A stretch of DNA of 37,502 bases from Streptosporangiaceae bacterium (GTDB taxonomy: Bacteria; Actinomycetota; Actinomycetes; Streptosporangiales; Streptosporangiaceae), in assembly GCA_019245115.1 (NCBI GenBank), contig JAFARZ010000383.1:1-37502 (forward strand), given 5' to 3'. Under the pieces are notes generated by a model, which was not told the origin of the DNA, ran no database searches, and saw only the letters and a program-made list of their open reading frames with translations. The position numbers and the translations under genes are program-made. Positions 1-7,302 of the stretch are shown piece after piece (position 1 is the first letter of the stretch; every line of letters begins with the position of its first letter).

Positions 1-828
1 CTGCAACGCCGAATCGGGGTCGCGGGCCATCAGGTCGGCCAGCGAGATGTGCACCAGCGCGGTCAGCGGCTTACCGCCCTTACCCGCCAGCCCGCCGCCG
101 GCCAGCAGCCGTTTCATGGCTTCGTGGAGGGCGTCGTGGTAGCGCTCCGGATGCGAGCGCAGATCCTCGGTGCCCGCCGGGCCAGCCAGGGCGTCCAGGA
201 CCGCGCGGACTACCACGGCGCAGTCCGGGGACAACTCGCCCGCCAGGACCCCGGCACCGTCGAAGGTCAGGTGCAGCCGCAGCGACCGGTCCGCCAGCTT
301 CCCCTCATCAGGATCCGGCGGCGCCAGCCGGGCCGCGATCTCGGCGGCGATCCGGGCCAGCCCCTCCAGGTCCGCGCCCATCCGCGCCGCCGCGACCAGG
401 ATCGCGTCCGCGTCCTGCTCACACCCCTGCGGCAGCTTATCCGTCCACGCGCACACCGCGCGGGCCCACGACTCGCTGAGCACCCCCTCGACCAGGGCAT
501 CGATCACGCCGGGATGCTGGCCGGCCCGCCGGGCCCACGCCTTGTGCGCGGACCCGGCCGCCTTGGTGACCTTGGTCTGGGTGACGAACCACCGCGGCAT
601 CCCCCGCACCGCGTACTGGTGGTAGGTCAGCGCCGCGGTGAACGCGCTGACCGCCCGGCCCCGCACCGCGGCCTGCACCGCGTCGACGTGCTCCATCACC
701 CGTAGCACCTCGGCCTGCACCTCGCCGGGCATATCCGCGTACTCGACGGCCGCCAGGTAGCCCATCGCGGACCGCAGCACCCCGAGCGCATCCCCGGTGC
801 TGGCGAACCCGCCTGCGGCCACCGTCAT
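1..828 (-). CDS. DUF222 / 13E12-repeat family protein, probable HNH endonuclease (3' part outside window)
   Basis: The reading frame is open from ATG 828 (complement) to the window edge, 276 codons. It is preceded by a strong ribosome binding site (AGGGGAGGGG, ending two bases before the ATG). The protein is mostly helical: an N-terminal block with LAAVEYADMPGEVQAEVLR, a middle block with WFVTQTKVTKAAGSAHK, and a later RLAPPDPDEGKLADRSLRL segment followed by LTFDGAGVLAGDLSPD. This order is what I know of the DUF222 domain of 13E12-repeat proteins, which usually carry an HNH nuclease domain at the C-terminus. That domain would lie beyond position 1 and cannot be seen. These genes are often multicopy in actinomycete genomes; their biological role is poorly known. 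Family assignment is fairly sure, nuclease activity is inferred. Confidence 0.8.
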   Translation of the reverse strand, partial: MTVAAGGFASTGDALGVLRSAMGYLAAVEYADMPGEVQAEVLRVMEHVDAVQAAVRGRAVSAFTAALTYHQYAVRGMPRWFVTQTKVTKAAGSAHKAWARRAGQHPGVIDALVEGVLSESWARAVCAWTDKLPQGCEQDADAILVAAARMGADLEGLARIAAEIAARLAPPDPDEGKLADRSLRLHLTFDGAGVLAGELSPDCAVVVRAVLDALAGPAGTEDLRSHPERYHDALHEAMKRLLAGGGLAGKGGKPLTALVHISLADLMARDPDSALQ

Positions 829-1167
829 CACCCCTCCCCTGGCTGGCGATCTCCCGATTCAACCTTAGTTCGATTTTAGCATGTGCTACTGACATTGTTT
901 CGCTGATTCACCGGCGTGTCGCGGCGGGCAGCCGAGAGCATAAGCCACAAATGGTGAAATATCCGGCACCGAAGATGGGCAACGGGGGCGGTGTCAAGCC
1001 TGGCCGAGGCTGCCGCTTGAGGCAGGTCAGCCCGGCTGGAGCCCCACCGGAGCCAGTCAGCCCGGCTGGAGCCAGTCAGCCCGGCTGGAGCCCCACCGGA
1101 GGCCGGTCAGCCCGGCTGGAGCCCCACCGGAGGCAGTCAGCCCGGCTGGAGCCCCACCGGAGGCCGG
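829..1167. other. Non-coding stretch between the DUF222 gene and the PAP2 gene
   Basis: This stretch carries the ribosome binding site and presumably the promoter of the leftward DUF222 gene, including an AT-richer patch around 860-900 that contrasts with the surrounding GC-rich DNA. Its right half is the tandem repeat described separately. I see no convincing gene. A short rightward reading frame (951-1193) is simply translation of the repeat. Confidence 0.6.
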
Positions 1168-1184
1168 TCAGCCCGGCTGGAGCC
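1026..1184. repeat. Tandem repeat derived from the 3' end of the PAP2 gene
   Basis: The 18-mer GTCAGCCCGGCTGGAGCC occurs six times, starting at 1026, 1056, 1075, 1106, 1136 and 1167, so spacing is 30, 19, 31, 30 and 31 bases. The spacer in most units is CCACCGGAGGC or close to it. The unit at 1167 contains the stop codon and last codons (LQPG-stop) of the leftward PAP2 gene. A further piece of the same gene end (GCCGCTTGAGGC) recurs just before the first unit, at about 1012. The array therefore looks like repeated duplication of the 3' tip of the gene, stop codon included. Spacing is too short and irregular for CRISPR. Confidence 0.85.
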
Positions 1185-1872
1185 GCCGCTTGAGGCCGGT
1201 CAGTGCTAGCAGGCCGTCCACTACGCACACGGCGGCCAGTGCACACAGGACGCTGCCGATCACGTCGGGCGGGTAGTGGTCGGCCAGGTAGATCCGGCTG
1301 GCCGCGACGGCCAGCACGTAGCCCGCGCCGAGGACGACAGCCGTATACCGCCATACGGCTGCGTTGGAGACCGCGACGATGGCGATGACTAGCACCGCGG
1401 CGGTTGTGACGTGCCCGCTCGGATAGGAGGCGCCGCCGCCCGCGGGCATCGCCCACAGCGAAGCCGGCGGCCGCTGCTCTCCGATCAACCGCTTGCCGAT
1501 CTCGGCCAGCGCGAAAGCGCCGCCGAATGCGCAGAACACCCTCAGCGCGTCGAGGCGGCGGCGGAGCAACAGAAGAAGCAGCGGAAGGCCGGTCATCAGG
1601 CCGATGCCGACGGTCTCCGGGGTGGCGGTCTGACTGACTGCCGTGGCCAGGGTGGTGAGCCAGCCGACCCGGTCCTGTAGGGCGATGTGCCGGTCGATCC
1701 GCAGATCGAGGGCGGCTACCGGGCTGGTTCTGACGGTCAGGCCGAGGACCAGCATCAGCACGCCCAGAACCGTACCGGTAAGCACCATGAGAACGCCCCG
1801 CGGCCCGGCCCCGGGATGGCCCGCGGCCGCGCCATTGGACGCCTCTGACCGAGACACCTGGGCAGATGACAT
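1168..1872 (-). CDS. PAP2-family membrane phosphatase
   Basis: The protein has 234 residues. All three motifs of the PAP2/acid-phosphatase superfamily are visible in order: KRLIGEQRP (K-x6-RP), SYPSGH (PSGH) and SRIYLADHYPPDVIG (SR-x5-H-x3-D). They sit between hydrophobic segments, for example the leucine-rich one at about residues 95-103. Members of this family dephosphorylate lipid phosphates such as undecaprenyl pyrophosphate or phosphatidic acid at the outer membrane face. The gene is divergent from a BlaI-type repressor gene, and two dyad operators lie between the two starts, one of them only 46 bases upstream of this start. I infer control by that repressor and a role in lipid carrier recycling or envelope stress; the exact substrate is unknown. 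Confidence 0.88.
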   Translation of the reverse strand: MSSAQVSRSEASNGAAAGHPGAGPRGVLMVLTGTVLGVLMLVLGLTVRTSPVAALDLRIDRHIALQDRVGWLTTLATAVSQTATPETVGIGLMTGLPLLLLLLRRRLDALRVFCAFGGAFALAEIGKRLIGEQRPPASLWAMPAGGGASYPSGHVTTAAVLVIAIVAVSNAAVWRYTAVVLGAGYVLAVAASRIYLADHYPPDVIGSVLCALAAVCVVDGLLALTGLKRRLQPG

Positions 1873-1918
1873 GAGACCGACAGCCTCCCGGCACGACGAC
1901 GGGCGTGCACCACAAGTT

Positions 1919-1942
1919 AACTTCTACAGTACTGTAGAAGTT
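1919..1942. promoter_or_regulatory. BlaI/MecI-type operator 1 (perfect 24-bp palindrome)
   Basis: The 24 bases form a perfect palindrome with core TCTACA-GTAC-TGTAGA (1923-1938). TACA/TGTA half-sites are typical of BlaI/MecI repressors. It lies between the divergent PAP2 and blaI-like genes and close to the PAP2 start, so it most likely controls PAP2 and perhaps both genes. Confidence 0.8.
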
Positions 1943-1970
1943 GTCGTACGCCGAGAAGAGTCGCTTTAAA

Positions 1971-1986
1971 TCTACAAAACTGTAGA
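1971..1986. promoter_or_regulatory. BlaI/MecI-type operator 2
   Basis: TCTACA-AAAC-TGTAGA has the same half-sites and the same 4-base spacer as operator 1. Its centre is 48 bp from that of operator 1. It lies on the blaI side and suggests autoregulation of the repressor–peptidase operon. Confidence 0.78.
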
Positions 1987-2094
1987 ATCGGGATGGCCGG
2001 GGCGGCAGCGGGGCGAGCGGATAGGGCACATGCTGGCGGCTCGGATGGCACACTGTCCAAAGGCCCGGACGGCATCAGGCGAAAGGGGGCGGCC

Positions 2095-2532
2095 GTGCAG
2101 GAAAACCCAGGAGGTCTCGGGGACCGGCAGCCTCCGGACAGGTTGCCCCAGCCCCGAGGCGCAGGCGACCGGCGGGCGGCCGGTGAGCTGGAGTCCGCGG
2201 TGCTGGCCGTGCTGCAAGCCAGCAGGTCACCGCTATCTCCAGGCGAGGTCCGCGAACGTCTGGACGGCGACCTGGCCTACACCACGGTGGTGACGATCTT
2301 GTCGCGGCTGCACGCCAAGGGGGTGCTCGACCGGCACAAGGCGGGCCGTGCCTTCCGGTACGTGCCGGTCGCCGACGAGCCGGGGCTCGCGGCGCGCCGG
2401 ATGGCCCGGATGCTCGACGCGGAGCCTGACCGGGAGGCGGTGCTGGCCCGGTTCGTGTCCGGCCTGTCGGATACCGACGAGGAGCTGCTGCGCCGCATGC
2501 TCGGCGAGCAGTCCCGCTGGGGCAGCGAGTAG
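2095..2532 (+). CDS. BlaI/MecI/CopY-family transcriptional repressor
   Basis: I choose GTG 2095 as start because GAAAGGGGG (2081-2089) precedes it at good spacing; the frame is open further up to 1993 but that stretch is next to the operator and reads like leader. The product is 145 residues. The core ELESAVLAVLQ, LSPGEVRERL, YTTVVTILSRLHAKGVL and RHKAGRAFRYVP is the winged-helix DNA-binding domain of the BlaI/MecI family, followed by a helical dimerisation tail (residues ~95-145). The gene is followed six bases later by an M56 metallopeptidase gene, the usual sensor partner. The family represses from TACA/TGTA dyads and is inactivated by proteolysis. The inducing signal here is unknown; no beta-lactamase gene is next to it. 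Confidence 0.9.
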   Translation: MQENPGGLGDRQPPDRLPQPRGAGDRRAAGELESAVLAVLQASRSPLSPGEVRERLDGDLAYTTVVTILSRLHAKGVLDRHKAGRAFRYVPVADEPGLAARRMARMLDAEPDREAVLARFVSGLSDTDEELLRRMLGEQSRWGSE

Positions 2533-2538
2533 GTCGCC

Positions 2539-3525
2539 ATGCACACGGCCGTATACCTGCCGCTGATCCTGCCGTTGCTGGCCGCGGCGGCGGCCCGGCC
2601 ACTGGCCGAACGGCTTCCTCCGGTGGCCGCCACCTGGCTACTGGCGCTCAGCGCGGTGATGCTCGCGCTCGCCAGTAGCGCCGTACTCGGGCTGCTGGCG
2701 CTGACCGCCCTGCTTCGCATCCCGCTGGTCGACTCGCTGGGCGATCTGTCCAGGCCGATGATCAGCCAGGATGATCCGGCGTCGGTGCCGGTCGCGATCG
2801 TCGCGGGCGCGTTGCTCGCAGCGGCGGCTACCGCGGCATGCCGTGCGTTGTGGCACCGCACGACCGCGCTGATCGCCGCGGGCCGCCAGGCCCGCGGTCT
2901 GCCCGGTTCGGATCAGGTCGTGGTCACCGAAGACGAGGCAGCCGACGCCTACACCCTCCCCGGCCTGCCGTGCCGGATCGTGGTCACGGAGGGGATGCTG
3001 CGCGCCCTCAGCCACCCCGAGCGGCAGGTCCTGCTGGCCCACGAACGCGCGCACGCTTCCGGCCTGCACTACCTGTTCACCACCGCGGCCCGGCTGGCCG
3101 CCGCGGCGAACCCCATGCTGCGCCCGGTGGCCGCGGCGGTGAGCTACACGGTGGAACGGTGGGCCGACGAACGCGCGGCATACGTCACCGGAGACCGCCC
3201 GCTGGCGGCCCGCGCTCTCGCCCACGCGGCCCTGGCCGCGTCCGCGGCTCCGGCCCGCCGGACCGGGCCCGCGGCCATGTTCGGCGTCGTGACCAGCCGG
3301 ATCGGCGGCCACACACGAGAGCCCCGCACACGAGAGCCGCGGCACGATCGCATGCGCGGCGCCGGGCCGGTGCCGCGCCGGATGGCCGCCTTGCTGCGGC
3401 CCCCGCCGCGCCCGCAGTTGGTACTGGTCGTCGTGGCGGTGCTGCTGGTCGTCATCGCGGGAGCCTCAACCCTCGAGGCGGCCCGTGATCTGCACAACCT
3501 GCTGGAGCAGGCCCAGGTTTCCTGA
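2539..3525 (+). CDS. M56-family membrane metallopeptidase (BlaR1/MecR1-like protease domain)
   Basis: The protein has 328 residues. Hydrophobic segments lie at about residues 5-19, 33-57, 84-101 and 294-314. The zinc motif HExxH is seen as HERAH at 168-172, with a likely third ligand in VERWADERAA (about 207). There is no C-terminal penicillin-binding sensor domain as in BlaR1, so this is the short actinobacterial type, as in the mycobacterial BlaI-associated peptidase. The known role of such proteins is to cleave, directly or indirectly, the partner repressor encoded just upstream. A direct repeat of CACACGAGAGCC-like sequence near 3310-3340 gives the TREPRTREPR segment. Confidence 0.88.
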   Translation: MHTAVYLPLILPLLAAAAARPLAERLPPVAATWLLALSAVMLALASSAVLGLLALTALLRIPLVDSLGDLSRPMISQDDPASVPVAIVAGALLAAAATAACRALWHRTTALIAAGRQARGLPGSDQVVVTEDEAADAYTLPGLPCRIVVTEGMLRALSHPERQVLLAHERAHASGLHYLFTTAARLAAAANPMLRPVAAAVSYTVERWADERAAYVTGDRPLAARALAHAALAASAAPARRTGPAAMFGVVTSRIGGHTREPRTREPRHDRMRGAGPVPRRMAALLRPPPRPQLVLVVVAVLLVVIAGASTLEAARDLHNLLEQAQVS

Positions 3526-3601
3526 TCACCCAGTTCTTTCCGGTCTATTACGGGGCCGGCCAACCTGAACCACGCCACTGCCCGGGCACGTCAATCTGAG
3601 T

Positions 3602-3692
3602 GTGGCCATCTAGCGGCCGCCATTGAAATGGTCATGAAGGTCCCATGACCAGCTGGCGTCCCTGCTTGTCAATGGCGGCCGCGGCTGGCCAC
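3602..3692. repeat. Large interrupted inverted repeat
   Basis: GTGGCCA (3602-3608) pairs with TGGCCAC (3686-3692), and GCGGCCGCCATTGA (3613-3626) pairs exactly with TCAATGGCGGCCGC (3669-3682). A second small stem, GGTCATG/CATGACC (3630-3636/3644-3650), lies in the loop. It sits after the M56 gene stop and before the small gene at 3738. There is no T-run, so it is not a textbook terminator; it could be a structured leader, a terminator or a small mobile palindrome. Confidence 0.75.
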
Positions 3693-3737
3693 GAAGCGTC
3701 TGCGGGCGCAGCAGAGCGGGAGAGGGGAGCCAGCGAG

Positions 3738-3881
3738 ATGACAGCAGGCGAACTGGTCAGCAGCTACCCCTATCCGGATCCGCCGGCCACCGAGCCGCCG
3801 GATGCGGCCGGCGACCTGGACGAGCGGCGCAAGCGCTACGCGTGGCTCTACGACGACGAAGACATCTGGATGTCTGTCTAG
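3738..3881 (+). CDS. Small acidic protein of unknown function (47 aa)
   Basis: ATG 3738 has a strong ribosome binding site (AGGGGAG, 3723-3729), better than that of an upstream in-frame ATG at 3645 that lies inside the inverted repeat. The product is 47 residues: a proline-rich N-terminal half (YPYPDPPATEPPD) and a charged, aromatic C-terminal half (DERRKRYAWLYDDEDIW). I do not recognise a family. It ends just before the T-box leader of ileS, in the same direction. Its last codons and stop (GATGTCTGTCTA, 3869-3880) are identical to the 12 bases at the ileS start (4116-4127). Coding status rests on the ribosome binding site and composition only. Confidence 0.55.
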   Translation: MTAGELVSSYPYPDPPATEPPDAAGDLDERRKRYAWLYDDEDIWMSV

Positions 3882-3885
3882 ACGA

Positions 3886-4116
3886 TAGACTTGAGTAACA
3901 AGGCGAAGATCCGGCTATCACCGGGGAGCCCCCGGAAGAACGGGCCGCAGGCCTTACTAGAACCGGGCGGGTACGGCCCGTCACAGCCGATCGATGAGCG
4001 GCCGTTCCGGACCTCGGCGCGGCAAGCGAGGTGGTACCGCGGTGTGCCCGCGCGGGAGCGGGCGTGTCGTCCTCGTAGCCTGCCGAACGACCGAACGACC
4101 GCGAGAGATCACCACG
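3886..4116 (+). promoter_or_regulatory. T-box leader (tRNA-Ile sensing riboswitch) of ileS
   Basis: GGTGGTACCGCGG at 4030-4042 is the conserved T-box element, including the bulge that pairs with the tRNA acceptor end. It lies 75-87 bases upstream of the ileS start. AUC triplets suited to be an isoleucine specifier occur upstream at 3917-3919 (in GGCTATCACC) and at 3909-3911; I favour the first. In actinobacteria, ileS T-boxes are known to act mostly on translation initiation by sequestering the ribosome binding site. The weak GCGAGAG before ATG 4117 and the absence of a T-run after the T-box fit that mode. Stem boundaries were not folded. Confidence 0.85.
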
Positions 4117-7100
4117 ATGTCTGTCTATCCCCGCATCGGGCCCACTGACGCTACTGACGAGACCGGTGGCGTGCCCGCCCAGCCCGGCTTCCCGGCGCTC
4201 GAACGGGACGTGCTCGCCTACTGGACGGCGAACGGCACATTCCGCGAATCCGTCGCACGGCGGCCGCTGGACCGCGAGTTCGTCTTCTACGATGGGCCGC
4301 CGTTCGCCAACGGGCTGCCGCACTACGGGCACCTGATCACCGGATACGTCAAGGACGTGGTGCCGCGCTATCGCACCATGCGCGGCGACCGGGTGGAGCG
4401 CCGGTTCGGCTGGGACTGCCACGGCCTGCCCGCCGAGGTCGAGGCGGAACGGCTGCTCGGCATCTCCGGCAAGGCCGACATCGTGGCCATGGGCATCGAG
4501 AAGTTCAACGAAGCCTGCCGCGAGTCCGTGCTGCGGTACACCAGCGAGTGGCAGGACTACGTGGAGCGCCAGGCGCGCTGGGTGGACTTCGGCAACGACT
4601 ACAAGACGCTCGACCTCTCCTACATGGAAAGCGTCATGTGGGCGTTCAAGCAGCTTTACGACAAGGGCCTGATCTACCAGGGCTTCAAGGTGCTGCCGTA
4701 CTGCTGGCGGTGTGAGACCCCGCTGTCCAACCACGAACTGCGGATGGACGACGACACCTACAAACAGCGGCAGGATCCCTCGGTCACGGTACGGTTCAAG
4801 CTTGACTCCGGGGAGTTTCTTCTAGCGTGGACCACCACGCCGTGGACGCTGCCGTCCAACCTCGCCGTCGCGGTCGGCGCCGGCATCCGGTACGCGGTGG
4901 TCGAGAAAGACTACGAACGGTACATCCTGGCCGAGGACCGGCTGGCCGCCTACGCCGCTGAGTTCGCGGACGCCACCAGGGTGGACACGCTGACCGGCGC
5001 GGAACTGGCCGGGCGGAGCTATGAGCCGCTTTTCCCCTACCTGGCCGGCACCGAGAACGCCTTCCGAGTGATCCTCTCCCCCGACGTCACCACCGAGGAC
5101 GGTACCGGCGTCGTGCACATGGCCCCCGCTTACGGCGAGGCCGACGCCAACGCATGCGCCGAGGCCGGGATCCCGGTCGTGCTGACCGTGGACGACCACG
5201 GCCGCTTCACCCAGCAGATCCCGGATTTCGCCGGACAGCACGTCTTCGACGCCAACAAGCCGATCATCGAGCGGCTGAAGCAGCAGCGCAGCCTGGTACG
5301 GCAGGAAACGTACGCGCACTCCTACCCGCACTGCTGGCGCTGCCGCAACCCGCTGATCTACAAGGCGGTGTCGAGCTGGTTCGTGGAGGTGACCAAGTTC
5401 CGTGACCGGATGGTCGAGCTCAACGAGGGGATCACCTGGGTTCCCGAGCATGTCAAGCACGGTCAGTTCGGCAAGTGGCTGAGCAATGCCAGGGACTGGT
5501 CGATCAGCCGGAACAGGTTCTGGGGCTCGCCCATCCCGGTCTGGCGCAGCGACGACCCGAGGTACCCGCGCACGGATGTGTACGGATCGCTGGACGAACT
5601 GGAACGGGACTTCGGAATCCGCCCGCAGGACCTGCACCGGCCGGGCATCGACGAGCTGACCCGGCCCAATCCGGACGACCCGACCGGCCAGTCGACCATG
5701 CGCCGCGTGCCGGAGGTGCTTGACTGCTGGTTCGAGTCGGGCTCGATGCCGTTTGCCCAGGTGCACTACCCGTTCGAGAATCGCGAGTGGTTCGACAGCC
5801 ACTACCCGGGCGACTTCATCGTCGAGTACATGCCGCAGACCCGAGGCTGGTTCTACACGCTGCATGTGCTCGCCACCGCGCTGTTCGACCGGCCCGCGTT
5901 CCGTACCTGCGTGTGCCACGGCATCATCCTGGGCGACGACGGCCAGAAGATGTCCAAGAGCCTGCGCAACTATCCGGACGTGAACCACGTGTTCGACACC
6001 TACGGCTCGGACGCCATGCGCTGGCTCCTGATGTCCAGCCCCGTGCTGCGCGGCGGTGACGCCGCGGTCAGCGAGCAGGGCGTCAGGGACGCCGTACGCC
6101 AGGCCATCCTGCCGCTGTGGAACAGCTACTACTTCTTCGCGCTGTACGCCAACGCGGAGAGCTACCAAGCCAAGGTGAGGACCACGGGCGAAAACGTCCT
6201 GGACCGGTACATCCTGGCCAAGACACGGACGGCCGTGACCGAGATGGCGGCCGAGCTCGACGTCTACCAGATCGCGGCCGCGAGCCACGTGCTCAGGGAC
6301 CACCTCGAGCTGCTGACCAACTGGTACATCCGCAGGTCGCGCAGCCGGTTCTGGCAGGGCGACACCGACGCGCTGGACACGCTCTACACCGTCCTGGAGA
6401 CGACCTGCCGAGCGGCCGCGCCGCTACTGCCGCTGACGGTGGAGGCGATCTGGCGCGGCCTCACCGGTGAGCCAAGCGTGCACCTGGCTGACTGGCCGGA
6501 CACAAGCAGTTTCCCAGAAGACGACACGCTCGCGGACGCCATGGACCTGGTCCGTGCCACGTGCAGCGCCGCGCTCGGCCTGCGCAAGGCGCGCCAGCTC
6601 AGGGTCCGGCTGCCGCTGCGCACGCTGACCGTGGCCCACCCGGACGCCGGCAGCCTGCGCCCGTTCGCCGAACTGATCAGGGACGAGGTGAACGTCAAGG
6701 ATCTACGCCTCGACGCCGATCCGGCCAGCCTCGGCACGTTCGAGCTGACCGTCAACCCCCGTGTGCTCGGCCCCCGGCTCGGCGGCAAAGTACAGGAGGT
6801 CATCCGCGCCGTCAAGGCCGGCGACTGGCGCCGGGACGGCGACACAATCATCGCTGCCGGTGTGACGCTCGGCCCGGACGAGTACCAACTCAAGCTGACC
6901 GCAGCCGCCGGCGGAACCGCTGCCACCGCGGCGCTACCGGGCAACACCGGCCTGATCGCGCTCGACGTCAACGTGACCCCGGACCTGGAAGCCGAAGGCA
7001 CCGCGCGCGACGTGGTCCGGCTGGTGCAGCAGGCCCGGCGAGACGCTGGCCTGGACGTATCGGACCGGATACGGCTCACCATCGGCGCGGACGAAGCCAC

Positions 7101-7215
7101 CCGCCACGCGATCCGGGCTCACGCGGACTTCCTGAAGGGCGAGACGCTCGCCGTGGAACTCGACCTCAATCCCGCGCCAAAGCTCACGATCACGCTACTT
7201 TCTGTAAGTTCCTGA
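4117..7215 (+). CDS. ileS: Isoleucyl-tRNA synthetase
   Basis: The product is 1032 residues, the size of the long IleRS type found in actinobacteria. The class I signature is PFANGLPHYGH (HYGH at 69-72), and the second signature KMSKS is at 611-615 (DGQKMSKSLRNYP). Between them lies the editing domain (WTTTPWTLPSNLAVAV) and GTGVVHMAPAYGEAD. After KMSKS comes the anticodon-binding helical domain and a C-terminal domain. The frame is open 41 codons further upstream, but those codons lie over the T-box leader, so I start at ATG 4117 (MSVYPRIGP). The enzyme charges tRNA-Ile in the cytosol. Regulation by charged/uncharged tRNA-Ile is indicated by the leader. Confidence 0.97.
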   Translation: MSVYPRIGPTDATDETGGVPAQPGFPALERDVLAYWTANGTFRESVARRPLDREFVFYDGPPFANGLPHYGHLITGYVKDVVPRYRTMRGDRVERRFGWDCHGLPAEVEAERLLGISGKADIVAMGIEKFNEACRESVLRYTSEWQDYVERQARWVDFGNDYKTLDLSYMESVMWAFKQLYDKGLIYQGFKVLPYCWRCETPLSNHELRMDDDTYKQRQDPSVTVRFKLDSGEFLLAWTTTPWTLPSNLAVAVGAGIRYAVVEKDYERYILAEDRLAAYAAEFADATRVDTLTGAELAGRSYEPLFPYLAGTENAFRVILSPDVTTEDGTGVVHMAPAYGEADANACAEAGIPVVLTVDDHGRFTQQIPDFAGQHVFDANKPIIERLKQQRSLVRQETYAHSYPHCWRCRNPLIYKAVSSWFVEVTKFRDRMVELNEGITWVPEHVKHGQFGKWLSNARDWSISRNRFWGSPIPVWRSDDPRYPRTDVYGSLDELERDFGIRPQDLHRPGIDELTRPNPDDPTGQSTMRRVPEVLDCWFESGSMPFAQVHYPFENREWFDSHYPGDFIVEYMPQTRGWFYTLHVLATALFDRPAFRTCVCHGIILGDDGQKMSKSLRNYPDVNHVFDTYGSDAMRWLLMSSPVLRGGDAAVSEQGVRDAVRQAILPLWNSYYFFALYANAESYQAKVRTTGENVLDRYILAKTRTAVTEMAAELDVYQIAAASHVLRDHLELLTNWYIRRSRSRFWQGDTDALDTLYTVLETTCRAAAPLLPLTVEAIWRGLTGEPSVHLADWPDTSSFPEDDTLADAMDLVRATCSAALGLRKARQLRVRLPLRTLTVAHPDAGSLRPFAELIRDEVNVKDLRLDADPASLGTFELTVNPRVLGPRLGGKVQEVIRAVKAGDWRRDGDTIIAAGVTLGPDEYQLKLTAAAGGTAATAALPGNTGLIALDVNVTPDLEAEGTARDVVRLVQQARRDAGLDVSDRIRLTIGADEATRHAIRAHADFLKGETLAVELDLNPAPKLTITLLSVSS

Positions 7216-7302
7216 AACCCTTTATGTAAGTTTCTGAACCGCTGTCAGCTCCGGTACGTGCCCTTAGGTGGAGAGGACTTTACCGAAGGGAGCCGGAGAC
7301 CA

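Noticed and set aside
1026..1184. Possible CRISPR array
   Set aside because: Units are 18-mers with 1-13 base spacers that are themselves alike; the array derives from a gene end.
4822..6303. A 493-codon open frame antisense to ileS
   Set aside because: Long antisense frames are common in GC-rich DNA; no domain and ileS is certain.
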